Positions 43,121 to 54,940 of a DNA stretch of 64,000 bases are shown one piece after another. Where the stretch lies: positions 496,001-560,000 of the forward strand of contig JAEUWY010000008.1 in the NCBI GenBank assembly GCA_022059125.1, written 5' to 3'. The stretch comes from Corynespora cassiicola (Eukaryota > Ascomycota > Dothideomycetes > Pleosporales > Corynesporascaceae). Every line of letters starts with the position of its first letter. Position 1 is the stretch's first letter. Under the pieces are notes generated by a model. That model had not been told where the DNA came from. It searched no databases and saw nothing but the letters and a program-made list of their open reading frames with translations. The translations under genes were made by a program, and so were the position numbers.

Positions 43121-43581
43121 TCAAAAACGTAATGACCACCCCAACAAGTCCAGCACGTGCTGAATAGTATACGACCAACAGGACAGCAAGCGCAGTACGC
43201 GCAAAGCTCTCAGAAGCTCTGTTCCCGTCCGCCTAGCCTGCAGGTCCAAGGCCGCCGTAGAGTCGGTCACGAGCCTCTGGACAAGCGCCACCTCGCTGGA
43301 TACCAGCCGGTAGAAGCGCGGGTTCTGGGGCTCCTGCCGGAGAGTGGCGAGGATTTCGTGCTGCAGGGTTGTGTTCAAGGGCGGCGTGTTGCTGCCAGTG
43401 GGGGAGGAAGGGTTTGAGGCGCGGAGCGGAGGGGCCGGTGAACCGGAGGGTGTCGGTGCCGGTAGGTGGTGGATGATAGGAGACGGAAGGTGAGGTGGTA
43501 GGGTTTCCTGTACAGGATGGGTTAGATGGCGGTATATCTTGAAGAGATTTTCTCGCAGGGTTGCGCTGTTGAGTAGTTTCC
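43121..43581 (-). CDS. Hypothetical protein exon, 5' end unresolved
   Basis: An open exon of about 153 codons, from a possible acceptor (TAAG) at 43582 to the stop TGA 43121-43123. It reads KLLNSATLRENLFKIYRHL, then a Pro/Ser-rich linker, then an amphipathic helical part (EILATLRQEPQNPRFYRLVSSEVALVQRLVTD... ends LLGWSLRF). The helical second half and heptad-like Leu spacing look like real protein. A possible first exon (43707 to about 43617, starting MVLNQNSFMSM) would need an intron of only about 35 nt, shorter than others here, so the 5' structure is doubtful. I do not recognise the family. Confidence 0.45.
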
Positions 43582-46327
43582 CTTAGACGAGCACAGAAGC
43601 CTATGGTCCTCAGAACCATGAATAAGAATTAGAAGAATCTGTCCAATATCCTTGTCAAACAGGTGGATGTAGAGCATGCTCATGAAGCTGTTTTGATTCA
43701 AGACCATTGAGACGTCAACGCTCTAGGCAGGGCACAAGGGAAACTGCAAGGAGTCTCGGCAGACACGGATGCTTTGCCTTCAAGGCACACGGTAACGCGA
43801 CTTAATTTTGTCACCCCACCGTTACACGTAGACGGCGGTCATAAAGAACTGACCTTCAGGAGAAAAACAGCAGGGACCGGAAACAAACGGAGTGGGAACT
43901 GCAAAAAAGCTTCACTGGTAATCTGAAGCACCTTCAGATATACTTCTGGCCTACGATTCGCTGATAAAAAGTTTAGAAACTAGAGACATCGAGGATATGA
44001 GTAGACTTGAGCCTTATCCGGTGCACTTTAGGATGTTTCAGTGCAAGGGCGATGCCTAAATGCTACTTGAGTTGGGCCCAAGCGAAACCTACCGAGACAT
44101 CGAAAATATTACCAAACACTGAAATCTAGATTCTCAGGTTGCAGCTTCCAGAGCATACGTACGGCATGCAGTCTCAGGCGCTTTGAGCTGTTTTCTCAGA
44201 GATGCTGACAATGCCAGATCGGAAGGGGATTTGCAGGCGGATACAATAATCACAGATTCGTAATGGGCTTTATGCAGTCCAGGTGCATGTTACAGAGCAT
44301 GTAACTGGGATTTTCTCTAATCACACGGTTTCTTGCTCTGATGCTGATGCTCAGCTGGAAGATGATGACACAGCAAGGGGCAAGGCCGCAAAGGTCCTTT
44401 GTTGACAGCGCCACCAACCGACATGGCGGTACGACCTGGAATCGGTTTACATTAGGGAGCCACCCCCACGCCGTGCGTTCACTCTTCGGGAGAAGAGAGA
44501 TCCGTGTTTGCACATGTATTCATTCTACGGGCATGCGTGAGCATGTTGTATTGGGAAACGTTGCAAAAGTAGCTTAATCTTCAAGTGTCCGTTCCACAGG
44601 CCGCTCTGCCCATTCTCACCCAAGGCAAAATCTTGCATGGGCGATGCCGCACGAGCAGGGCACGCCAGGCTGCAAATTATATGCGCGGAAGCGGGAAAAG
44701 GTGCCACAAACACCGCTGGCATAAGGGGGGTGCCAGTCGGTTTTCTCCAATACCTGGATATATGGACGACGGTGTTTTCGGGATGACAGGTCTCGGCGCA
44801 GGATGCAGCGCGTGCTGGAGCATCCGACTTGGACCATGGAGCCGACAAGTGTTGGGCTGTTGCACCGCGGCAAAATCCTGGCATGTCACGAAGGCATGGT
44901 GTCAGGTGGGCCGTTGCGAGTCCAAAGTAGCGAAGATGTGGAATGTCTAGATTTCTCATCGCATCGATGTTGAGACGGACGCTTCCCTCAGGCAGTTCGG
45001 CTATACGAGATCGGAAATTAGGATGACGACACTGCATCCCTCGGCCCCTCGCTCTGGCTCTGCTGCCCCCCACCCAGCTCTTAGAGCGTCGAGGAAAGCG
45101 CTCGCTATCGGCGTGCCGTGGCCATGCGGGCCGTTGATGGCTCCCGCATCCAAAAGCGGGTTGCCGAATGGCTTTGTCGTCTGCCCACCTGCACGCTTCC
45201 AGGCGGATGCGAAGGATCAGTGGCGCCTGGTCGCCGTTGCGGTGCGTGTCTGCTCCCGTGTCGGATGGGAAGGCGCAATCGGAAACCCGCAGGCGGCTTC
45301 ATCACATCTCTCCCAGAGCCTTCCGTCTTCCCCACCCTCCTTTCCATCGCACATCAGCCTTGGGCAGCACCCACGCTCTTTTCATGTCTTGCTGCGGCTT
45401 ACTTGGGCACCTCCAAGGATTTGGTACGACGACATCACCGTGGCTGCCGCGTAACCTCAGGTTTACCAGGTCACCACTCTCCTCAGCTGGCTGCTGGACA
45501 TCCCCCCACCTCTGAGCCTGCCTGCCTTTCCCGTTGCCTTATCGTCGTGTCTCCCCTCCAGCGGTGATGTGGAACCAGCTCATCTTTCTGCCAGGTGATA
45601 TGTACCTTTCTTTTGGAAGGAATCTCTCACGTCTAGCCGCCAGCTTCATCTTCACCGGTCGCCCCGTCGTCCCCATTCGCACAAGCTCCGAAGACTAAAG
45701 TTTATCATCCCAGGCTATCCCCGTCGACCCGCATCCTCCCTCTACCTGACGTACACGTCGCCCAAGGCCGCCTTGAATGTGTTGGCACCCTCCTCTAGCA
45801 CCTGGAGGCCACCCACAGTGCCGATAGGACCAGGGTTCGACGAAGCTCGGCCTACCTGGCCGCACCACGTCTCGCCGGCGGCGTACCACCCTGGCTACCG
45901 CGGTGCCAGCTGTCCAGGCCGTGGGTGGATATGGAGAAGACCGGCGAATGATGACAGTCGATGGATCGCCAACGTCGTCTCCTATTCATTCTCGCCGGTT
46001 GTGTGGGATTGCGAGAATGACTGTTTCTCGGACCAGGCCCAGAATGGCACAAGAGCTGTGCCCAATGTGCTGCGACATGGACACTCGGCACCTTACTGCC
46101 TTTGGTCGACTATTAAACGGACGCGTATCGCACATTTGAGGTCTTGATCTTCTTTCTCCAACACAAACCCTTCTTGGTACACCGTCGGAGACGAACGCAC
46201 CGGAGACTGTAGGAATACGAATCAACCATTTGGCATTCCATCCTGGCCGCAGTCAAGCCTGAGTGGGGGCAGTAGCCTATGACAGACGTGTTTCTACTCC
46301 GCATGGTATGAAGACCCCAGCTGCCAC
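43582..46327. other. Gene-poor region upstream of the first zinc-finger gene
   Basis: About 2.7 kb. The part 43,700-44,600 is AT-richer; 45,000-46,100 is CT-rich on the plus strand, like a long leader or promoter of the zinc-finger gene. The frame at 45773-46147 is open for 124 codons but shows no family motif. No repeats of note. Confidence 0.5.
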
Positions 46328-47255
46328 ATGAAGAAGCTGTTCCCTACACATTATGCCACACGGACTTACCAGAACAAGGATTTCCTTCGAGGAAACCCCC
46401 GCCCTATCGACCAAGGAGGCAGGGAGCATGACACCAGGACCCCCTCTTCATGCCATTCGGGTGGCAACATGTATTCCAGCCAGGCCGACGGCGGCCATCG
46501 ATATCGTTCCGTTCGTCAGGCCATCATGGAAAGGCAGGCGCCATCGTCATTGGAGAGTCCCTCGCCATATTTGGGCCAGCAAGATGGCATAGTGCCCACA
46601 GGCTCTCGTAAAGAGTTCTCGCCTTACCGTGATGGACACGAGCACAAAGTTCCTTCCCTGTTACCAACTTCAACCGGTGCTGAGGACCGTATAATACCGT
46701 ACACCGACTATTATGTCCCGTCTGAAGCCACGTACTCTCAAGCCAATGCAGCAATGTTTTACAACTACCCTTCGCATCCTTTGCGTACGAGGAATGCGCT
46801 TGCGGACATTTCGAACCTCTCGAACCCCCTTGACAACTCTTCTTCCTTCATAGGTCCATATGACAATAGAGGGCAAGGCCGATCTGGACAATTATCGACT
46901 GGTATGCCACAAAGCCCAAGGGTTCCAAGGCAGCCCGATATGAATGACCAGAAACCACAGAGGTATGAGTGCCTGCCTGATAGTTAACAAAGAAGTCTTA
47001 TTGACAAACCTTAGTGGTGCTTTCCCAAGTGAACAATGTCCTATCTGTGACAACGTTTACAGTGGACAGTATGCCAAACGAAATCTGCAGCGTCATAGAG
47101 CAGATAAGCACTCGAACGTGGTTGGCGGCAACACTTACCGTTGCCACAAGTGCCCTCGCTCCTACAAGCGAAAAGACGCGCGGCTGAAGCACGAAAGGGG
47201 TTCCCACCCTGACATGAACCATCGACCAGCAAACTCACGGAAGAAGCAAGAATAA
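46328..47255 (+). CDS. Small C2H2 zinc-finger protein (first of a related pair)
   Basis: Two exons, 46328-46962 and 47015-47255, encode 291 residues. The first 210 residues are Ser/Pro/Tyr/Asn-rich and disordered-looking. Two zinc fingers end the protein: the first C-x2-C-x15-H-x4-H (CPICDNVYSG...NLQRHRADKH, from about residue 220), the second canonical C-x2-C-x12-H-x4-H (CHKCPRSYKRKDARLKH), separated by ten residues. Finger proteins of this kind bind DNA as nuclear regulators. A basic end (RPANSRKKQE) follows. The ATG at 46328 is the first in frame; one at 46468 is also possible. The long CT-rich upstream region fits a regulated gene. Confidence 0.85.
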
Positions 47256-50200
47256 CTTGGACCGTAGTGTCGGGTTCAAAGTGTTACTGTTTTGAGAGGT
47301 GTGGCATTCATGGCTGGCAACAACAGTGCTTTGAAACATGAAAGCCATCTTTCAATCCTGAGGAAAGGCATTCAACAAAGACCAACTGCCAACACCAGCA
47401 ACCACTGACTGTATCAAGAGATTGGAGAAGAGGGGACTCGCGTTTGCGTTTCATTTCCACAGTAAGTGAAAGCTTCCTCAATCCATTTGAGGAAGGGAAA
47501 TTGTACTTTCTTCATCTTATGTGCTGGTTATGTTTGTGCTGGTGCTCAAACACTATACCTTTTCTCTTTCTTTTTTAGACATGCTCTCTCATGTCACATT
47601 CAACAACTTCATAAAGGCGACTCCTTCCCTCCTCTTCGGTATGTATAACGCTCAGGTCTTTATCGGGTTTCTCTTATGTTGCAGTGGTTCTTTGTAGTGT
47701 GGCGTTTCAGGCGACAAGGCGTCCGGATACGTTGCATCATACGGCGCCTGCATTCTCTCTTCACGACAGCGGTCACTGCGATGATGTTGAGACAAGGTTT
47801 AGTGCGACGTTTGGTTCCCCCCCACGCGTTCGCCCAGCAGAACGGCTCAATTGTTACGGTCGAACCAAGCCTTGATTGACGTCAGCGCACGAAAAGGTAC
47901 TTTACTGTATTATAGCATCCTAATCGATACCAATCCAATTCAACGGCTCCCCCCAATCGAGAACAAACTGTGAAAGCCCCACAAAACGAAGACTCAAAAG
48001 GGGTAAGAAAATGTGCTGAGGACGGCACAGATAAAGAACTATGCCTTATCTCCTAAACACACGTACTCCCCCGCGCCATCATCTTGAAACCCGCCCTCAT
48101 CTCGCGTCGCACGCCCCTCCCCAGTATTTAAAGCATGCAATTCCCACCGCCTCCCCACCCTCGCACCGCAGACCCGCATCCCCACAACCCACAGCCAGAT
48201 CGCGAAGGGAAGGAAGGGAAAAAAACGTTGGTGCCGTCTGCGTGCGCGCGCGATGCACAGATGCGGCCTCGCGCCCAATTGCCGCGCTCCACGACACACG
48301 CACACCCGAGGCCGCCAGTCCACATGTACCATGAGGAGTCGGGCCGCCATCGCCGCACATGCACGGGGGCGAGGTTCCGCCTCCGATGGCCAATGGGATG
48401 GGGATATTGGCTCACCGATTGTTTGGGAGAGGGAGGGAGGGGCGTGAGGCGGGGATCATTTTTGGGGCAGGTGTTTTGGCGGTGGAGACGAGCTGTCGTT
48501 TTTTTTGTTCTTTCTCCAAGCTCTTCATCATTCAATCCCACAAATATATTGAATATTGCTTTTTTTTCTCGGTTATTCTGGTTTCATGTCACAGCGAGAG
48601 GGGAGGTGAGGGGTTCTTTTGTATGTGTAACTCTGCATGCAGATGTAGAGAAGGGGGGTGAACGAGGGGTGAGTGGTGCCGAATTGGGTAAATAGATGGG
48701 TGAATGATGGGCCTTGGGTTGGTGAGTTGGCATGATGATGGTGCTTATGGGTGTGATGATAGGTGCACCAACTACAGCTACTAGAGCTTACCTTACGCGG
48801 ACCATGGGGCGTGATTATCAGGCATGCGATGCATTGGGTCAAACGCACGATCACCACCCTGTTCCAAACTCGAAAAACGCAGCAGTAGGACAGTCTCGCG
48901 TACTGCAGAGCGTGATGGCACGGGATAAATATTAACCGGGACCGGCACATCAAAATCACGAGTGCGCAGGGGCTGTGTCGCCCACCAAACTGGTTAGCGG
49001 AAAACATGGACATATGCCTAGGTACCTGGGCATGTCCCCAGGGCTGGACCCCACGCACGTGATCACCAACACAAAAGCATCCGCGGAACGTCTGTAAGCC
49101 GCGCATCCCACCAAGCAGGGCGGCACACAAAGGGAAAAATTAGGCGAAGGATGCATCGAATGTTCGATCGAAGCATGCTGTGCTCGATCCTGTGCCTTTG
49201 GATTCGATCTCTGCGTGACCTGGGCGTGGTCGACCTTTATGTCCTGATATCCTTGGAGCGATAGTAGCATGAAAACGCGCCGGGTTCGAGCTTTAACGGT
49301 GCTTCAGGATAAAATTCGCCCCGGCGAGCTCGATGTTACCAAGTTTGTTTGTTGGGAAATGAGTCACACACAAAGGTGCCCACTGAATCAGCCTTGATCA
49401 TGATCAACCGCCAAAGTGCCCTCTTGCTCACCATGCAGCGGTGCCCTTTGCCTGAGTAGAAAAAAGGAGTGCATTTATTGACTCCCAGTTCTTGTGAAAC
49501 ATGTATACCGGACAGAGGCTGTGTACACAGGAACTCTCCGTTCGGGCTGTCGGGAGCGGCCATGGGACGACGGGAGTAGGTAGCCCATGCGCTTCTGGGG
49601 AAGCGGCAGTTGCCCCGGAGCGAGCCTTGCGAGGCGTACGGAGAAATACAGGGGGAAAGCATATCAGGCAGACGAGGTGTGTGGTGCGAAGTGCTTCCGA
49701 AACTAACTTCCGGTTCCATATTGACGGACAGTTCGTAATTGATCCCATGTGTGCTGGGCACATTTACGTGCGCGCGCATGCACACATCAGGGGTATTGAC
49801 CTCACCGGTGAAGGATGCAGAAGATGCTACTTTGGTCTTAGCAAACTGCTCAGAGATTGGGCCGATCGTGGTTCGAGAACATAGTTGTGTTGGTAGGCCA
49901 AAAGGCAAAAAGGCAACGGGCTGGCAACGTCAGGATACATTTCACCGCCTTTTCTGGTGTCTGAAGAACTTCGTTACTGAATCAGAGCCATCCCAGGGCA
50001 TCCACTTAGCATGTTGGTGGATGTGTTGGACTGGTTGCGGGTCACGGTAAGACGCGTTGTGGCCCAGAATTGCCAGCGACAAGGTTGACAAGACAGCGAA
50101 AGGTGAGTGAATTCAAAGATTGTCGATGTCATTGGCAGGGATTGCATCCCAGGGTGCGCGCAGCAGATTCTTTGAGCGTTTCAGCAGAGCCGCATGAGGC

Positions 50201-52191
50201 ACGCGGCCAGTGCCAGCGATGCACGTCGGCCTTGCAAATTGCAGAAGTCACTCTTTAAACGCTTGCTTTCAGAATGCACATGTCAGTGACAGCCTTAAAT
50301 CGAATAAACTCCAAATTCGTTTGCCAAAACATGATGTTGAAGACGGACAACGAAGATAGGATCTGAACTCGCTTGAGGATGCAGGAGAGAAATCAGTAGG
50401 AAGCAAGTGCCGCCTAAGTGCTGATCTAGCCTGGAATTAGACGTCAGTATGATGATTATGCGAGTTGATATGCGTCCCGCCACTATCATCGGACTTGGAA
50501 ACAAGAGGGCCAGCAGGCACAATGGGCACAGCTAAGAAAAAAAGCATCTCACTGCATCATGCTCTGGAATAAGGAAGGTGCCGCTTTCTGCAGAGGAAGC
50601 CCGGGGATTTCGATGGGAGGGAGGCGATTGGTGCAGCGAGGCTCTTGAGTGGAAGGGCGCCCTGGCTGCCACATTTACGCGCCCACACCATCCAAGCGCT
50701 TCTCGAATGCTCCCAGCCAACTGAAACCCCACCAGTGGTACATCGGGAGCCCGCTTAGCGGTGCGCGGGCCGGTTCGAAGTCGTAGTGAATGCCCGCGGT
50801 CGCGTTGTTAACCGGCACCGTGGACCGAGCCGTCGTAGATGGATCGAACGCGCCACCCGACGCATGTTGCACTGGCGGAGCGGCTGCTGTGCCGTACTAT
50901 GAGTGACTCGCATTTCCGAAGAATAAGAAGGAATAACCCCTTGTCCCGTGTTTTTATCAAAGTCTCGTCGTCTTCGACACTATTACTCGAAAATTTTCAT
51001 AATACGTTTTGGCATACACCCGCCAAACTAAATCCGGACGATTGGGGACAGCCACACGACTGGGATGTGGCCTCCAATCGTGAATAGGTCCGATCAGGGC
51101 TGACGGCCAGGATTTGGGGAGGGTTCACGCAGCGCAGAGTATGTACTGCAAAGCCCCAACAGTGCGGAGCGGAGATCGAGGCACTGTCGCTGGTGTGCTG
51201 TCCTCCGATGCTTGGTCAAACACAACCAAAAGTGCCTCTTGGAGTAGATCTGCAGGGCCACGGTCCACAGCCTTTACCATCATGGTTGGCACCCATGAAG
51301 GCATGACTACTTTCGAGTCAGAAGTACAGATACCATAGCGTGGCTCAGACGACCATTGTAGATCTTGCATGGAACTGGCGATGCATCTCGTGTGCTATTC
51401 GATGTCGCCCTGGAACACCCCGGGCAGGCTGCCCTATGTGAGCATGACCAGACCACACCACCGCGGAGGACAACGACAATGCGAAAACCCCCGATACCGC
51501 CCTGGCCAGAAGTCTGGCCTGCATTGGCACTAACCAGGTAGCTCACCCAGCCTGTACAGGAGTGGCATGTATGAAAGGGCCGTAAACAGTAGTACAAGAT
51601 GACCGTTGGCCAATACGGAATGATGCAGCCTCTGCCGGGAAGTCCTCCAAGTGGCACGGAGCGCCTGAGCCCTCTCATCACTGAAGGACAGGAGGGCGGA
51701 ATCTGCCTGGGGCACAGCCTTTTGGTGAAGCTGTCCGGTGCCGATGCTTAGCTAGCTGCACCCCCGGCTAGCATGTAGGGTTTGCCGTGACCAACGCCCG
51801 AATCCATGCTTGCTTCCGTCTCGCAGCGCATGCTCGGGATGTGTAATAAATCTACGGCACCCCTTGGACTTGGATTTGCGGCGAGGAATATAATTCCCAA
51901 GATTGCTCTTTGCTGGCAGCGGGAGTATTTAGCTTGCTGGCAACTGTTGGTGAGCCGACGTCGTCTGGCCCCGCACTTTCGAAATTCGTTCTGGCTGTCG
52001 TCGCATCAATCCCCTCTGGTACCACCGCCGGCAACATACACCGTCCTTCTTCGACTAGGTAGGACGACAGCAAGTGCATCTCGCGGGCACGAAGGTAAAA
52101 GGGTAATCGTCATTCCCACTCTCAGGCCTAGGGAAGGAGAACACCAGGGACGAGAAGACCATTTGTACAGTCCAACTCTTACTGGAAGCCG
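47256..52191. other. Long gene-poor region between the two zinc-finger genes
   Basis: Almost 5 kb with no supportable gene. Frames such as 48135-48695 (plus) and 49336-49908 (minus) lack motifs and overlap others. Some stretches (48,040-48,450) are C-rich on the plus strand. It probably contains the 3' end of the first zinc-finger gene and a very long regulatory or leader region of the second. Confidence 0.5.
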
Positions 52192-52285
52192 GTACGTATA
52201 TCCGCATTGTCCAACCCCATAGGTAGCGTCGTAAGGGCAATATCCCTCAAGCTAGGAGGAAAGCTATGACTGACGGGCGTAACAG
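52192..52285 (+). other. Probable 5'-UTR intron of the second zinc-finger gene
   Basis: GTACGT donor at 52192, branch-like CTGAC near 52270 and AACAG acceptor ending 52285, three bases before ATG 52289. Length 94 nt. Confidence 0.6.
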
Positions 52286-52288
52286 AGG

Positions 52289-53149
52289 ATGAACGACCCC
52301 AACGAGCATACCGGTGCATACCCACCTTACCAGAGTACGTACTACAACGTCGAGCCTGCGGAACAGAACAGAATGTATGGAGCTGGATACACTGGGGGGC
52401 ATGAGATGCACCAGATGCCAGGGTCTCCGTATCCCATGCCGGCACCAGATCAGAACAATGTGCCGACTCCGTCTGTAGGCTTATCTGAATACCCGATGGC
52501 AAATTTAGATGGGAGAGGTGGATATGCGAGCTGGCAAAACCCAGCCCCACCTTCGGTATCCGTGGAACCCACGAGTGCAATGGTATCAACCGTGTATAAC
52601 CAGAGTCTGAATGATGCTCGGTAAGTAGGAGGAGGGGAGACGCAAGAAGCTGACGCACATTTCTAACCTCATAACAGGTATGGCGGGGCGTATAGTCCAC
52701 CTCAGCAGCAACCGAATTCGCCCCCTCCAAACTACATCACACAACCAAACCAGCACCGAAATGGGACAGTTCCTCTCAATCCAGGGTAAGGGTTTAGTCG
52801 ACCTGCACTGTAGCCCAGTTGCTGATACTTCTACAAAAGATATGGGACGAGTGGTACGGACCCGTTTGCACACATGCCTCCTTACACAGCTCCGGGAGCT
52901 GGTCCTCCAAGTCACCCTACGGCATCTCCTGGGCCGGACGGCTCCCATCCCCAAAGCGTTGAGTGCGAGTACTGTCACAAGGTATTGACAGGGCCTCATG
53001 CCCCCGGGAATCTCACACGCCACCACAAATCTCGGGAATGTCCAGCGCCTAAATCGGGTCCCGAGTTGAAATGCATACACTGTAACAAGGTGTATCAAAG
53101 GTCCGATGCCTTGAAAAACCACATGCGAAGGTGCCCGGCATCAAGGTAA
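52289..53149 (+). CDS. Small C2HC zinc-finger protein (second of a related pair)
   Basis: Three exons, 52289-52620, 52678-52785 and 52840-53149, encode 249 residues. The N-terminal 170 residues are Pro/Tyr/Gly/Asn/Gln-rich. Two fingers end the protein: C-x2-C-x15-H-x5-C (CEYCHKVLTG...NLTRH...C) and C-x2-C-x12-H-x3-C (CIHCNKVYQRSDALKNHMRRC). Ten residues separate them, as in the gene at 46328. The last zinc ligand is Cys in both fingers instead of His. Motifs G-x2-A-x2-NL-x-RH and Y-x-R-x-DA are shared with the first gene, so the two are probably paralogues. Likely nuclear DNA-binding regulator; target unknown. Confidence 0.87.
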
Positions 53150-54940
53150 TATGGCCAAGGGGCTAGCCGACTCTTTTCATCCATTTCCACGATGTTGTCT
53201 TTTTGGGCTGCCTTCAGCTCTCAAGAGAAGCGTCGTCTCCGCTCGGTGGCCCAGGCGAAGGTCGTTGTATCCGGTCCGACATGGTCCCGCGCAGTCGACA
53301 CGCTACCACTAGCGTACCTCTTCCCGGCGCACACCCTCTTTCAATACCGTCTTTGTTCATGTCAACAGCGGGGCTATTTGTGGTTGTTATGCTCGACGAG
53401 GGAAGGCAAGCAGGCCGATTTAGGGTTCGGAATGACGCAGCAGGCCTGACGTTTGCCCAGAGGCTCTTCCGGCATCGCAAAGGGGGCTGTGACAAGCAGA
53501 TCTTGTCGCGGCAGGCTGAGCACGCCGTCTCTGCTCAGGTGGAGAAACAGCCTTGCGGGCAAGCGTCAGAGAGAGAGAGGAAGAAGAAGAGATTGCGTGA
53601 GGTTGTGGTAGCAGGACAAGGTGGGATAAGACGTCGTAGAGGATTTGTGCCTGCCAGGCAGGAGCAACCTCCGTTCACACTAGCCCATTCAAGGGAAGCC
53701 ACGAATCACGCACTTTCCCGCTGCCCTACCCCTGTTGTATCGCCCTGGAGGGATGCTCGCAAGGTCCATTGATTTTCTTTGATTGTATCTAGACAGCCCA
53801 ATAGTACGACCGATACGTTGGTATCCGGCCCTGGAAGCGCCCTGTCCCGAAATCGGTTGGTCCAGCCATTCCTATCACGCTTTGGATTGCCCCTACAGCT
53901 CGAGAGTGCGACCTGTAGCGGGTAGCCGTGGCTACCAACAGCCAAGTCGTCGGGCGTTGGGCCCTTGGTTTGACTACTGGCTGCAATGTGCTCGTCGAGC
54001 AGAGGCATGGTTGAGAGGGCCTACGCCTCTCCTCAAAACAGCATGAATGCGGATCAGGATGCTGCTGATTCCTCAGAACACGGCCCTTGCCAGCTACGAG
54101 GGGCCTGTCAGCGATATTGGGTCACGGAAAGATGGCCTAGGCAGCGTGCATACTGATTGCCAGAGGCATACGTGCGAAACGAACGGTACCACAACGGGCG
54201 AAGAGGCGCTAAGGCAAGTCGACCAATGTAGTCGCTTCGCCTGGACTCTATTCGAAGGGAGCGGTGGGGGCATTGCTCGGGTGAGGTCGTCTGGTCACTG
54301 TCCGCATCTTCCTGTTCCGGCGACATTTGATCTCTACGTAACTCTATGCACCAGGGATACGTGTGCGTGATGAAATGGGGCATGTGTGCAGGGTGCAACT
54401 CCGGTACGCCAATCGTGCACGTAGCTTTTTGTTGCTTTTGCAGGGTACCACGCATCGGCCACGTTGGAGCATGCACAGAAATGACAAGGCATAGCTGATC
54501 GGGAATCTGCCACCGGTCTGATAAGAATGTTAAATTGCGTGTGCGAAGCCGTCAATTTTTGAATGGATTCGTCGCACCAACTTCTTCAGCTTTGTTCATT
54601 AAGCCGACCATTATATAATCACACAAATAAAATCGAAGACGATGCTGGTATAGCTACTGTGCAAGAAAGAGAAATGCCTGCCCGGCTTGGCCATGCTGCC
54701 AATCATGCCGCCCAAAATGAAAAGTGGAAAAGGTATAAACGGCTATGCAGCCGAGATCCATGTCTAGAGTGCCAAACGCCGTAGGGAAAAAGTGAGAGAG
54801 AGAAAAACTCAAGGAAACGACTGTTGACTAAATATTAGGAAAAGACGCAGTCTTGCGTCATGGATGCTCGAGGCCCAAGATCAGTAGGTAGGGAAAACGT
54901 CAAAGAAACCTGTCAAACTGTCATTAGTTCAAATCAAACA
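53150..54940. other. Intergenic, no gene seen
   Basis: About 1.8 kb after the second zinc-finger gene. The 189-codon frame at 53203-53772 is Arg/Gly-rich without motif. A GAGAGAGAGAGG tract lies near 53567. No gene supported. Confidence 0.5.

Noticed and set aside
42967..43167. 66-codon Thr/Pro/Arg-rich plus-strand frame
   Set aside because: Overlaps the 3' end of the minus-strand ORF, short, and without motif.
45773..46147. 124-codon frame upstream of the first zinc-finger gene
   Set aside because: Open but without recognisable domain or splice link to the downstream exon; kept as possible leader sequence only.
49281..49290. GGTTCGA T-loop-like sequences (also near 50770 and 45834) considered as tRNA genes
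   Set aside because: No matching acceptor, D and anticodon stems could be drawn around them.
49336..49908. 190-codon minus-strand frame between the zinc-finger genes
   Set aside because: Composition not protein-like over its length and overlapped by open frames on the other strand.
52586..53122. 178-codon minus-strand frame
   Set aside because: Antisense shadow of the second zinc-finger gene, spanning its introns.
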